From: Butyriboletus loyo
Taxonomy: Eukaryota > Basidiomycota > Agaricomycetes > Boletales > Boletaceae
NCBI GenBank assembly: GCA_038093515.1
Contig: JBBPSI010000147.1
Coordinates: 1 to 63,172 of the forward strand
Direction: 5' to 3'
DNA: 63,172 bases
A program made the position numbers and the translations under genes. The notes under the pieces are model-generated. The model saw only the letters and a program-made list of their open reading frames with translations, ran no database searches and was not told the origin of the DNA. Of the stretch, positions 32,278 to 44,174 are shown piece after piece; position 1 is the stretch's first letter; each line of letters starts with the position of its first letter.

Positions 32278-34764
32278 ATGGCTGCAGCGGCTGTATCGCT
32301 CGCCTGTCCACTTCGCCGCTCCACCAGACTTGCCCACGCCCACTCAAACCCGCCCAACCGCCAGCACCACAGACTCAAGTCCCACCCCTCCACGCCCACC
32401 CCAGACCCTGAGCCTGACCACGACTCTTCCTCCTCCGACCCCGAGAACGAGCTCACCCCTCGCGCCCTCCGCGCCCTCAAGCGACAACGACTCGCACTCG
32501 ACCCCGATGGTCTCCCCTTCTCCGCCCGTCCTCGCCTCAAGAAGCGCCGGAAGGACCCCATCCATGTCCCCGCCAAGCTCTCACCACCACGCGAGCTCAC
32601 TCCTCATCCTCTTAAGCGCCCGTCTTCCCCACCCCGCTCCCCTTTGACGCCCAACCGTCCGCAGACCGTACACAGGCAAGCCCATCGCATCCCTATCCTG
32701 TCTACTGACTCATACCACCACTCGCACAGTACCGCCACCGCAATTTCAGCGTCGATACCCGAACCGATCAAGGACCTGCCCACAGACCCAGCAGACGAGA
32801 ATCGGCTACCATCACCCTCATGTCACCAGTCACATCCTGCTACGACGCTTCATAACGACCCGTCGATACTTCCAACGGACATGCGGTCCGCAGCATCCAC
32901 ACCGGACCTTGCGATACCCCTCCAGACATCCGCAGAGTCATCGACCCCCAATTCCTCCGGTTCGCCTGAACCACTCACTCCCTTGACCCCCCTCACCCCT
33001 TCTCCCGAATCGTCCCCATCTCTCCCCGGCCACGACCGACAACTCCTGCCACTCTCGCCCCCGCACGATCCCCTTCTCCCTCCAGCAGCTCTAGACATAC
33101 TCTCCATCCCGTCTTCCCCTGATCCTACACCAGGGACGCTCACTCAACAACAACACGTGTCCTCGGATTCTTTCACACCCCCGCCATTATCTACGCCACC
33201 CATATCCCTAGATCCCGCCCTCAATACCCTGATTCCGTTCGAGGGTCTCCACCCCCCATTTGACCCCGAGTTATCGGTACAAATACCACCCCCTTCTTGT
33301 CAACCATCAACAACATCACCCCAATTACAAGGTTTAGAGCTTCAAGACCAATTTCATTCATTTCCACCGCCCCAGCTTTATGTACCTCGCAATCCTGAGT
33401 TTGTCCGTGATCGAGAGATCAATATATGGAAACTAGCATGTCAAGAGCGGGTAGATTATTTGTGCGTCCATCATCATCAGCTTCTAAACGCATCCTTGCA
33501 AATATACTCTCGCCCCTCGCGATTCCTTTTTGATCCGCTTGCGTATATATTTAGATGATGTCATTCACTAACGTGTGTCTCTTCCAAAATCTTCTCCAGA
33601 TTACGTCGCTACGGGAGCGATTATATCAAGGCTCTCGTCGAATCAGAAGCACGCTCCGTTTCCCAAGAAACGTGGTCGTCCCCATCGTCAGCCACCACCT
33701 CCACCGACCACTGCCCTGCGCCACCATCACAGACCAAATTCCGACTCTATACCCCCGCCAGTTATACGTATTCGTCCACCTCGTGGGGCTCGACCTCTGG
33801 AACCCGCAAGGCATTCCCGGTCGATGACGAGGGTGAGGATGTGGATCCCGCTTGGCCCATGGATGATGGAGATTGGGTCGATGCCGATGTCGACATGGAG
33901 GACGAGGACGAAGACGATTATGAGGACGAGGACGACGCTGCGGAGGGCGAGGCGGAACGTGAAGGCGAGGCGACGCTGGAGGCTGTGCAGGATTTGGTCA
34001 TTGCAGATGCTCAGCCTCCAAGCCATGATGCATCCGGGGTTGACACACAAGCGGCGGTTGCGATGCCGGTAGACGACGTGCTGAGAAAATCAGACGAGAT
34101 GGAGGTGGATGATGCAAATCGGGATGGGCGATTGGCGACAAAGGCAGCAATCAGCTCAGAAACACCTGCCCTGCCACGTTCAGTGCCCTCGGCGGCCGAC
34201 CTGTCACTACGTCCCTTGACGCCCGTTCACCATCCGTATCCATCATCTTCACTAGTGATGCCGCCCAGTCTTCCACTCCTGTCATCATTACATGTCCCTC
34301 TGCTATCCGAACCTCCCCGTGCTTTCATGGGCCGCGGTACGCCCCCGGACCGACGGCGACTGATCGAATGGAGCGACTCTGGACGCTATGCGACCAACGG
34401 TATGGGACCACCGCTCTATCTCTCCCCCGTTCCCCAATGCCACACCAGTGCGGAGGTGGGGATCGTTCCCATGTCTGTCGACGCGCCCATCAATCCTCCG
34501 CCACCACACACCCCGCATACACACGGCGAATGGACGTCGTTTTTGTATTCGATGCTCGAAGGGGACGGTGTCGGCGTGGGCGTGGGCAATGCGTCACATG
34601 CATCCGAACCGACCTGGTACGAGCTTGGATTGGGCTCCGTCCCTACGGTCGTCCCAGAGAACGCGCTCGAGCTCCCACCCACGCATGGGCGGACGCCGAC
34701 CGTGGAGCAGCCCATCGAGGAAGGAAATAACAGCTCGAGCACGTTGCGATTTGCGTTGGGTTAA
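32278..34764 (+). CDS. Large intrinsically disordered, probably nuclear protein
   Basis: Two exons (32278-33461 and 33600-34764) joined in frame give about 782 aa. The start at 32278 (MAAAAVSLACPL) follows a T-rich leader that has no coding character. The first 380 residues are Pro/Ser/Thr-rich and disordered, with a basic cluster RPRLKKRRKD that looks like a nuclear localisation signal. The only region likely to be folded spans the intron: EFVRDREINIWKLACQERV, then RRYGSDYIKALVESEA. A strongly acidic stretch (DMEDEDEDDYEDEDD) follows, and the C-terminal third is again low in complexity. No known domain was recognised. A role in transcription or chromatin would be a guess. Confidence 0.7.
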
Positions 34765-35804
34765 GTTTTACCTGGGTTTGGGTCGTGGTATTTATAGAGC
34801 TATTATATCACGAATCATCGTCGCCCTGTGTTTTTCCTTTTCCTCGCCATCTACCCTCATTCTCAGCTCTCGCCTGCCCTCTCATCGCTTGTACTCTGCT
34901 CTGCTCTGCCCATGCTCGTGCTATGCGTCGTCGCCGGTCGTGTCGCCTGTTCCGTTCTCCTGGCGAGTTTATATCATCGCGGTCATATACCTCCATATCC
35001 ATATCCCTCTCCCCCATCATCGTCGCACATACCATTGTTTATGGAATTATAGTTTCACATGCCACGGCCCATCTCTCTCGTTCGGTATTAATGACATCCC
35101 TCTTTTGATTTGACGTTTGGAATCGACTCCATCACAACTACTATTTTGTGTAGCGATAGGATTTAAACAATGACGGTCGTTCTCTCGACGTTTTTGGGTA
35201 TCCCACCCCCACCATGATTTTTTTTTTTTTTTCAAGCGTTCAAGCGTTCAAGCGTTCAAGGGATTGGAGTTTGATGCGTGATGCGTGACGTGCCGCGGTG
35301 TCTCCGCGGTACAGGCCCTTTCTACTTGGGAATGTACGTGACGACTGATAGCTCAGCGATAGCGCTCACCAGCAAGTACTAGCAGTAGTACCTCGCTCAC
35401 CAGACCGGCACCGAATCGGAATCGGAATAGGAATCGGAATAGGAATAGGGAAATGGCCAATTAATGAGTTACAATTCTGCCAAGTACCCACAAGAAGCGA
35501 CACTTCGGGGGGGGGCGGGGGGGGGACTTTGGAGAGGCAGTTCCAGAACGAACCAACGAGGGGGGACATATCAGTCGTGACCCTAAACCATGACACAGAT
35601 CGGGGGGGAACATACATATCTATATCTTTCTAATTTCTCGATCGGTTGATCAAGGGGAAGGAACCTAGGTCACGTCACATGAAGTAAGTACCGCTACGAT
35701 TCCAAAGCCAATGGGAAAGGACGCACGGTGGATCAGACGAAAAAAAAAGGAGGGGGTGGTACGTTTGATGGATATCAAGTATAGCCGTGCAGTGCATGCA
35801 TGAG
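34765..35804. other. Intergenic region between convergent genes
   Basis: 3' flank of two convergent genes. It contains a poly-T run (35219-35232), 8-bp tandem repeats, a GGAATC/GGAATA hexamer tract near 35408-35448 and G-runs near 35507-35525. No gene seen. Confidence 0.45.
35231..35262 (+). repeat. Tandem repeat of TTCAAGCG
   Basis: Three exact copies of the 8-bp unit TTCAAGCG and a fourth variant (TTCAAGGG), directly after a poly-T run. Confidence 0.85.
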
Positions 35805-38800
35805 TCACGCCCCGATATGAATGAACACGATCCGCTGATCGATTGTGACGGCGTCCTTGTTGACTGACTTGGACGCCTTGTTGAGCGCCCTTGCGGCCTG
35901 TGTGGAGTCCCATTCCTCGCGCCCTCCATTGCTGTCCCCGTTCCCGTTCCCATTCCCATTCCCATTCCCACTCCCACTCCCGGCCCTATCACCCTCCCCG
36001 TCCTTCCTACTCTCACCCTCGCCACGAGAAAACAAGTACGTATAAAATGCCTTCACCATATGATGCGCCATCCCATCGTCCACAGCCCACATCGTCCCGA
36101 CCACGCTCCGAAACCCCGCAAACTGCATCGCAGCAGCGAGGTGTAGGATCTCGTCTGGTGCTTGTTGATCGCCGACGGCGGTGTGGCAGGCCGAGAGGAA
36201 CGCGAACTCGCCCGCACTATCGCCCCGGCCCTGGCTCTCGCTGGTGTTGGCGTTGCGCACGATGTCAAGTACCGTCACTGCCCGATCTTTTAACGCAAAT
36301 GAGGAATCGAACGGCTGTTTGAGATTGGGATAGCCGTGACATGCAAGATGGGCCCATGAGTGCGTTCTGAGGGCGGTGAGCACTGCATCGCCGGTGCTGG
36401 CGTCGTCGGAGAGCGTGGAGGAGGGCATGGAGCGGGGCACGAGAGATTGAACGAGGGAGAGTTCAAAGTCGATTGTTTGGAGCTTGGGGGAGGTAGAGGT
36501 GGCTTGGGCTTGGCCGATGGCGATGAAGGCGGGTGGGAGTGGTGCTGGTGGTTTGGGTGGTGTGAGTGCTGTCGGTTGCGTCGGTGTGGGGGATATAGGT
36601 TGTGATGGCGAGGGTCGAAGACGCGCACGAATGAGCGCAGCCAGTGTCGGCGTATACGACGAGATATACGTGTTCGGCAGGTTCTGTGCCCCCTTGCGGT
36701 ACGGCCCTGCAGCATGCAGCGGGAGTGACGTCAGCTTCGAAGTGGGACACCACCAGATCCGTGCGCCGCGCGGTACGAATGTGGCTAGCTCGTCGACGAT
36801 CGGATCGACGAGTGTGTCCCAGAGGGTGCGCAAGGTGACCATGACCTGTCGCTCGCGTGTCTTTTCCTCGCCGGTGTACGACGTCGTCTTCAACATATGA
36901 TAAAACTGTGTGGAGAGCGTCGTCAGGTGCTCGAGTGACGTGTCGGGGAGGGGGACGAGTCGTGGTGGGGCATCGTGCAGGACGATAAGGGCATCGCATC
37001 GCTGACGGCTGATGTTGACCAGGATCACGGGTCCACCGAGCGCAGCGCGCTTCAAGCTCTGGAACGAGGGACGGTCCAGGAAGGACTGGAACCCCTCCTG
37101 TTGGCGGATGCGCGCGACGATGTCCTCCAGATCTTTGGACAACTGTCGGTGTCGGCGCGCCGCTTCTTCTATCGTCAATCGCGATGCGGTCACGGCGGGG
37201 TGCACGACAGCGGTCTGCGCTAGCTGGGTGCTCACCCGTTCAAAGTCAGACGCCAACGCGCGTCCTACATCGCTGGAAGACCGCAGCGCGTCGAGGGGAG
37301 TGAGGCTCTGCGACATCTGCGACCACAGTAACCCACGGCCTTGCTCCGAGAGTTCGACCGCCAGCTCCAACTCACCCTGCGCGATCGCACACGCCGTGGC
37401 ATCCGTTGCGAGGACGCTGGTTTTTCTGACCAAATGTTTGTCTAGGAGAGCAGTGTGTCGGCTTTTGACGGATGCGGTGGTGAGGAGGTGATAGTTGAGA
37501 GAGCGAAGGGAGGTCTGATAGGCGAGCAGTGCAGATGAGTGATGTAGCTTCTGGGCGCATTCGGCCCACTCGAGGGCGACACTGACAGTCATGAAACTGT
37601 GAACGCGGGTATAGCGCGCCCCTTTTTCGTAATACAAGAAGCCGTCCTCCATAAAGGAAGATACTTGCAACTCCGAAAGCTTGTACATGGTCATGGAGAT
37701 CCTTGCAGCGCTGTGATAAACAGAGTGGAGGACCAGGGTGTCTTCTGGAATCCTCTCTATCACATCTCGGATAATGTTGATCGCGTTGTGAAGGCCATCG
37801 CTATCGAGAAGTAGTTTTGCCCGTTCGTGTAGCGCTTCCGCAAGAAATATGTATGTCAGTGGTTGATCATAGTGCGAGGCTGGAAGATGTTCGAGAGCTT
37901 TTTTGAAAAAGCCGATGGCAGTATCGAGGTGTTGGAGACGATCACGATGATGCGCGAGCTTGACCAGTGCGTGACCATAGTTTCGGCACAAAGCTGCCCG
38001 AACGAGGTGCTTGGGTGGCATTTGTTCCGCAGCGACACCAAAGAGCTCCACACACCGTTCCAGGTCCTCCAAACTCTCGTGTTCATGGTAACGGGCAGAC
38101 AAGAATGTGGCGAGGGTGAATGGAACAAGGAATTCCTCGTGGAAAGAAGGGAGTGTTAGCGCACGAGACACACGCTCGATCGCCGTATCCAAATCACCCC
38201 CACTCCGTTGGGCTTGGAATCGCACAAAGAATGCGATGCCCAAGTTGACCAAGGACGCCTTGTACTCAAAGTGTCCAGGCGTGGGGGTCAAAATCTCCTC
38301 TACTTCGGCCAGGAGTAGGATCGCTTCGTCCAGCGCGTCACCGGAATGATCGAGGTGATATTCGAAGCGCTCGCGCAGCGCATTCCCAAGTTGCATGCAA
38401 ACGGGGACGTAATCAATGTTGTCACGGTTGCAGCTACGCTTTGCGACGCGATAACATGCTATGGATTCGTCTAGGTCTTCTGGATTCACACTCAGCTTGA
38501 AGCGCGTTTCAAGGGCCGTGCCAAAATACAGGCGGAAATGCACGTTCGCTGTATGGCCTTCGGGGACTGTAGGGATGATTTCACGGAACACAGCGATGGA
38601 GGTGTCGATATCTGTCTCCTCTCGTCCGTGCTGGAACTTGTAGAGCAATGCCTTGGCGCGATTGATCTTTAAAGTGATGAAGGCTGGGTCTGCTGGTCGC
38701 ATGGAAACCAAGGCACGATCGCAGTGACCGATGATAGTCTGACAGTCCTCCATGTTCCCGTACTTGTTGAAACACTCCAACAGAGTCGAACACAACCTTG

Positions 38801-40191
38801 CCACGATTGACGGATAGTACAGCTCCTTTGGGGACGAAAGGGCTAACGCATCCTTGCACGTCGAGACGGCGAGACTGAGATCTTGCAGGTTACCCTTCGC
38901 CACGAACCGCGAATAGAGAGCACCACCATATCCAGAGAGCATGTGAGGACGCTGGTAAAAACCTGGCTCGCATGACTGAAGCGCAGAGGTAAACTTCTCA
39001 ATGGAGGAATCCAGGTCGGTAATGTTGCCTGCCGCATTGTAGCGGGTAAAGAACATGGTTCCGAGATTGAAAACTGTGATGGGCCGGCCAGAATGTGTCG
39101 AGGGTAGAATGTCAGAAGATGTAGTCAGGTATTGGATTGCTTGATCGAGATCGTCGATATTCCCGGACAAGATGTAACGTGATTGAAGAGCTGCACTATA
39201 GTTGTCGAGGAGTCGTGAATGATCTAGGTTAGCCACAGTAGAGTGCTGCATTGCTGTTTTACAACAGCTAATCGCCATCTCCATCTTCTCAACGTCCCCC
39301 TGCGCATTAAATAAGCGAAGGAACACAGTGCTGAGGGTAGTCATATAGAACAGATAGCCCTCCTGTCCTGGAGAGCGCAGCTGCAACGCAGATGTGCAAT
39401 AATTGGCAGCGCTCTCTAGGTCCTGCAGATGACCATATGACTCGAATCTGAGAAGCATCGCATCTGTAAGATTCCCCAAAGCGGAGTGTCTTGACGGATG
39501 ACCTGGAGGGCGTAGATCCAGACAGGATTGGTAGTGTATCAGCGCTGTGTCTAGATCGGCCCTGTTTCCCAGCCTCGTGAATCGTTCCTTCAAAGTATTC
39601 GCAAAGTTATTGAGGAGTACGTCTCGGTTGGGGCTTTCAGCAGGGCTGGCTGATAGAGCAGTGGAACTAGTTTCAACGATTCGATCGAGATCCGTCACAT
39701 CTCCGTATGTCCTATATCGGCTGAGAAGACCCATGGCAAGGCTTGCCACTGCCGGGAGGTAAAAAGACTGCTCCGGTGTGCATGACTCCACAGCAGCCTC
39801 GAAGTAGTGGATAGCTTGCGTCAAGTCACTGGCGTCACCCCGAAACTTGAACCGCTTCGTGAGTGCTTGTCCCATATTGCATACGGCTACGAGGTGAAAA
39901 AAATGGCCAGGTGATGCTAAGTCGAGGACTTGCTGCGTCCGGGAGATGCCCTCATCGAGGTCGTTGGGGTTTCCTGAGAGTGCGAAACGAGACATGAGCT
40001 TGCTTGCGAGGGTGCTGAGCGCTGAAAAGTAAATTTCGTCGTCTGGATTCAGCGATGCTAGCGCCTGTCTGGCGATTTCAACCTGGTCAGGACCTTGAAT
40101 GTCGGCTGCGACCTGGATTTGGCTGGTCAAGTCAACCGCTTGAATAATACAGGGCTCTCCGAACAGGTAGAACACACCTTATTTCAACCAT
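35805..40191 (-). CDS. TPR-rich CHAT-domain protein (caspase-like protease)
   Basis: About 1450 aa, nearly all in one exon. Residues about 40-830 contain some 14-15 repeats of about 50-55 aa with the TPR-like pattern L..AL..RF...G...DLD.AI, characteristic of fungal TPR-CHAT proteins. The C-terminal CHAT domain (residues about 1080-1456) has VILVNISRQRCDAL, WWCPTSKLTSLPLHAAGPY, then WAHLACHGYPN with the catalytic histidine (about residue 1280). FAFLSACHTAVGD with the catalytic cysteine (about residue 1330) and VVGTMWAVDD follow. It ends IVFIHIGA, typical of the family. Both dyad residues are present, so activity is likely. Two low-complexity insertions lie in the CHAT domain, one Pro-rich and one Gly/Asn-rich. 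The 5' end is uncertain: no in-frame ATG precedes the first repeat unless a 39-nt intron (40139-40177) links ATG 40191 to the long exon. Confidence 0.88.
35937..35981. repeat. In-frame CCCATT/CCCGTT hexamer repeat within the CHAT gene
   Basis: About seven hexamer units (CCCGTT, CCCATT, CCCACT) on the + strand encode an alternating Gly-Asn/Gly-Ser tract on the coding strand, between YLFSRGE and the final helix of the CHAT domain. As a multiple of three it can expand without frameshift. Confidence 0.8.
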
Positions 40192-40799
40192 CACTTAGGA
40201 TCGATGATGAATGGCAAGTTGACCAAAAGCTGCTCACAGCGTAACGTAACGTGTCCGTGTCCATATCGATGGCACAACCCCACTTTGGTCAGTGGCACCT
40301 GCCAGGAAGGTTCCATCATATGGGGTTCATGAGCATACTCGGTTCTTGGCAGGACCCCCGATAACCCATGTAACGACCCCCTTTTTGGATGGCTGCATAA
40401 CTCCGGGAGGCGAGTTGAGCATCAGTGGAGCTGAGTTGAATGAGATAGATCCGTCCTGAAGAGGAACCTATAATTCGCTTGGTGAATGCAAAGTTTTTCA
40501 AGGCAAGGATGTGCGCGTGTGAGCTGCTTCTGCACGCATTGTCGCTGGTACGTAGAATTCACCTTCAACTTGAAGTTCATCCTCCTACTCTGGAGCACAC
40601 TCTGGGACCTTCGTGTAGGAACACTGTCGTCCAGGGCACCTCCTGTGTGCTTGAAATATACTGAACAGCCGCAAGGCTTGCAAGGTTTGTAGTAGGTTCT
40701 GACCAAGTTATAGGCGCTGCGCTGGTGGTATTATTGTGGTTGTCCACCATGTCCATGTTGGATAAAATTGCGTTGCTTTGCAATTATTTAATTATTGGT
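40192..40799. other. Intergenic region
   Basis: Upstream region of the TPR-CHAT gene. No further gene recognised. Confidence 0.4.
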
Positions 40800-41882
40800 A
40801 TGGACAGAATTTCAAATGCGCCAGAAGACTTCGAATGTACTATCCTTCCGCATCTGCATCTTTGGCAAGATTGAAATCGACCGTCACTAGCATCGTCACC
40901 ATGGCATACCAGACAGACGCATTGGCGGCGTGTCGACCTGACGACGATGAATACAGTGCGCACGGAGGGTAGATCAATGTTTGGTACATGGTTGCCCGCC
41001 TGAACACACTCCCGAATCTCCTCCCAAAGCCAAAAACGAAATCAGCTTTATCGTCAGTTAACAGCCCTTCCGGGACTGAAGTTTCAATGAAGTTGTTGAT
41101 GATCGATACACTCTGGTCATTCCGAGGGCTTGGATCATAGAACGTATCGTGACCGCGGCAGCAAATCTGAAAACTCTGAGAATCCTCAAAAGCGACTCAA
41201 ATTGAACTACATGTCCTTACGTCGAGTAGTGAGATGCATAGTCGTTGAGATTGTCCATCCCACATTCAAGATCATTTGGCATGCTTTGCGAAGCTACAGC
41301 GGATGAAAGCTGATCGCGGCTTCGGCGCAAAATGTCTGATGGAATATTTTCCGGCACAACTTCCAATGTTCACCATACTGTGCAAACTCGAAGGCAAAGT
41401 TGAATCCGTGTCCATACCTAGAAGTGCATAAATCAACGCCTTGTCCATCACAAGATACCCTCCGTCGCAGTCAGAGGGATTGACTCACGGATTGACTGAT
41501 GCTATGAAAGGACGATCGGAGTATAACTGCGATCGTTTCTCGAGCGGCTACGCTGTGACCGAAGGTGAGTTTAGGACCACGACATCCATAGTATCCAAAA
41601 GTCGGATGTACATTATATCACCTAAGAATCGTCAGAGTCATGCATTCCAGCTCTACACTACTGCACTCACCATACTTCCCCCGCCATGCCGTATAAGTCT
41701 TGAAGGGTTCTTCGATACCCACAGAGAGCGCACTTCCCAAGAATGGTAGAGGGGTGGGGTCAGGGGGGAGAGGATATCCCTACCTCTCGATGCGAATCAG
41801 AATGAGCCGCCGAATCACACCCACGGACAACCGTGAGTGAAAGGAGTGCCGCGAGCTGAGTAGTTGAAATGGTCCACTCCAT
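40800..41882 (-). pseudogene. Cytochrome P450 pseudogene (CYP5144-like)
   Basis: The minus strand starts MEWTISTTQLAALLSLTVV (membrane anchor). It then shows the Pro-rich hinge and first strand (PLPPDPTPLPFLGSAL, then YTAWRGKYG, GDIMYIRLLDTMDVVVLNS), SQLYSDRPF, and FNFAFEFAQYGEHWKLCRKI of helix C. The frame then breaks at a stop. Most of the centre, including the I-helix and ExxR region, is missing. The C-terminal heme region is recognisable as DFVFGFGRR, but the Cys-containing CPGRH segment is disrupted before HAANASVWYAMVTMLV. Microsomal monooxygenase relic, non-functional. Confidence 0.75.
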
Positions 41883-42500
41883 CCTTTCTGTAGGGATTGT
41901 ATTCAACTTGATCAAATGACAATCTTTCCCCACAAGGACACCATCTTATATCTATCAGGACCATCCGGCTCAGGAATCAGCAGCTTGAAACTGGTTAGGT
42001 TCCTGACGGCAAAATTGGTTCGCGAATACAATAACATTCTCTTCCTTGGCTCCCACCAACAAAGGTCAGGATCGACTGTACCTTTCGGCTCCCTCCGGGG
42101 AGCTAAACATCCGGTTTTACGTTCAAATCGGTCGAGTTGTAACACATCCCCCAGGACCAGGGCTGTCCATTTAACCGACAACCCACAGTGTCCACTCCCC
42201 TCCCGGACTGCGGACTCGCTGACCGAAGCGAGGATGAGTCACCCCATGCGTGGAAGTTTCCCTGTGTAACCTGTGCTCATGGCTGTAGTCTGTCGTACTT
42301 GGCCTTTTCCAATCAAACTTCCTCCGATCGACCTGCACTTGTCGTATGTGTTGTTTTCCATGAAGATTTGATAAATATAGTACAAGTTGAACGTAGTACA
42401 TACCACCAAGCGGCAAGTAGTAATCGTTGGAAATTAGAATCATCACCAGCACTAAAGTCAACATCATAGTACATGGCAATGCATCCTACCCATCGTGCCT
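41883..42500. other. Intergenic region
   Basis: Two overlapping open frames occur (41916-42269 on +, 42171-42479 on -), but neither has recognisable domains or splice context. The + frame contains LSGPSGSGISSLKL, reminiscent of a P-loop, but with no following motifs. I do not call a gene. Confidence 0.35.
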
Positions 42501-44174
42501 CTACACCACAACCACTTGTGCATGCCTCCGAAGTCTATCTAGACCTCTCTTAAACTCCATCATCCCGCGGTAGCCGAGTTCACCTTCGCACGGCACACCA
42601 TCCTGAATCTCGATACACACCTGTCCCTCATGCCCTCCCGCAGCGAGCCACTTGCAAAATCCTCTCACCCACCCTTTCCACTGCACCATCTCCGGTTCCT
42701 TCAACACGACCCTCCTCACTGTCTGCCACGCACCATCTGCCAACATGCCCCCTGACTCCGAGTCCCGGGGCCTACGGGGACCAGCACGAGCGGAAGGAGC
42801 AGGATTGGGGCGTACGAAACCACGAAGTGTCGCTGCGAACTTCGCCACGTCCGTCCCCCCGAGAACGACCTCCTCCACGTTCGGAAACGCCCTCATCAAC
42901 GACCTCGTTGGCATTCTCCACTGGGCGGCACTGTTGTGTAAATAGATTTCTTTCACGCTTGCGAACCGAGGTTGACCTTCCCCATCAAAGAGGTACTCTG
43001 CCGTACGATCTACGTAAGGTAGCTCGACGGTGAGGTCATCCTGCCAAGGGATCTCGAGGCGTTTGAGGCTAGGCGCGGTGAGCACACTTAGGAGCTCGCA
43101 ATGGTATCGGACACCAGGGTCGCGGCGGTGGATGACGAGCGTCTCGAGCGAGGAAAGGATCATACCCTGTGGACGCATCGGGAAGTCCTCGTCGGGTTCG
43201 ATGATGGGTCCATATAAGGCGAGGGTAATTAAGTTCGGAGTAGACCGTAAAAGCGCGCAAAGAGCGGGGAACTCCATAAGATAAGGTGGGAGAGAGAAGC
43301 CCAGCGTTGGACATTCTTGGGTCCGTAACGTGAGCGAGGTGAGGTTCTGGACGTTGAATGGCCAGTCAAATCTCGTTCGAAAAGTCTCGATCGGAAAGTG
43401 GTCGATACCCAGGTGGGTTAACGACGGTGCCCCGCCACTGAGGAAAGGGAGTAGGTAGAGGTCACGGAGTTGATAATAATGGGAGTAGGCTGTGTGATTC
43501 GCCCTGACGGACACACTCGTCAAGCGAGGTGCATGGAAGTTTAACAAACCCTTCATGACAGTGCAGACGACCGTATCCGATACATCCCACAGAGCAAGAC
43601 TCCGCAGGCGATGTGCGTGACGATGTAACGTGCCAACGATCGACTCGAGGAAAGCTTCGCTGGAGTTGACTTCATGGTCATCCTTGTGTACGGGCCAGTG
43701 ACAAAAGCTGGCCTCGATCTCGAAATTTCCGGACTTCTCCAGATACGTTTGTAAATGGTCTATTGGGGTCGCAGAAGTCAAGAAGACACGTGTCCACAGC
43801 TCGGGGGTGCGGAACGCGATGGCGCGCCAACTCCTGCACACACAAGCCACCGCGATTGGCAGGGGAATCGCACCAGCCAAGTGTGGAACCTCGTTGAGCC
43901 CATGCTGGAATATGTGAATGAGAATTTCGTTGGGAAGGAACGAAATAGGAGAGAGCTGAATCTCGATGGACTGTACACGCTCTGTGTGCGTCAAGGAGAA
44001 TTGAATCGTAGTGAGACAAGCGTGGAGTTCTTGCTCGACAGCCCACAGCTCTACCTTGGTTGGATAGTCGGGAGCGAAGGGCAGGACACCGTGCTTACGA
44101 GCCATCTGAATAAAGCTCGAGTTTAGCTCAGGATGCAGCCTTCGGCGCGATTCATTTGGGCTCACCTTCAGCAT
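42501..44174 (-). CDS. F-box-like protein with leucine-rich C-terminus
   Basis: Single long exon of about 557 aa from ATG 44174 (MLKVSPNESRRR); ATG 44105 (MARKHGVLPF) is an alternative. After a helix (YPTKVELWAVEQELHA) comes an F-box-like motif, ISFLPNEILIHIFQHGLNE, then IAVACVCRSWRAIAFRTPELW. Spaced leucine-rich segments follow (LTSLTLRTQECPTLGFSLPP, LRSTPNLITLALYG, LSSLETLVIHRRD, APSLKRLEIPW). This is the common Agaricomycete F-box-like architecture, presumed to link substrates to an SCF ubiquitin ligase. The substrate is unknown. Confidence 0.78.
   Translation of the reverse strand: MLKVSPNESRRRLHPELNSSFIQMARKHGVLPFAPDYPTKVELWAVEQELHACLTTIQFSLTHTERVQSIEIQLSPISFLPNEILIHIFQHGLNEVPHLAGAIPLPIAVACVCRSWRAIAFRTPELWTRVFLTSATPIDHLQTYLEKSGNFEIEASFCHWPVHKDDHEVNSSEAFLESIVGTLHRHAHRLRSLALWDVSDTVVCTVMKGLLNFHAPRLTSVSVRANHTAYSHYYQLRDLYLLPFLSGGAPSLTHLGIDHFPIETFRTRFDWPFNVQNLTSLTLRTQECPTLGFSLPPYLMEFPALCALLRSTPNLITLALYGPIIEPDEDFPMRPQGMILSSLETLVIHRRDPGVRYHCELLSVLTAPSLKRLEIPWQDDLTVELPYVDRTAEYLFDGEGQPRFASVKEIYLHNSAAQWRMPTRSLMRAFPNVEEVVLGGTDVAKFAATLRGFVRPNPAPSARAGPRRPRDSESGGMLADGAWQTVRRVVLKEPEMVQWKGWVRGFCKWLAAGGHEGQVCIEIQDGVPCEGELGYRGMMEFKRGLDRLRRHAQVVVV

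Noticed and set aside
36463..36999. Open frames within the CHAT region in other frames
   Set aside because: GC-rich coding sequence leaves alternative frames open by chance; the CHAT frame carries the family motifs.
40800..41882. Functional cytochrome P450
   Set aside because: The centre of the protein is missing and the heme-ligand cysteine segment is disrupted.
41916..42269. Open frame with a P-loop-like LSGPSGSGISSLKL segment
   Set aside because: The motif lacks a proper GxxxxGK(S/T) lysine, no other NTPase motif follows, and the frame has no splice or homology support.
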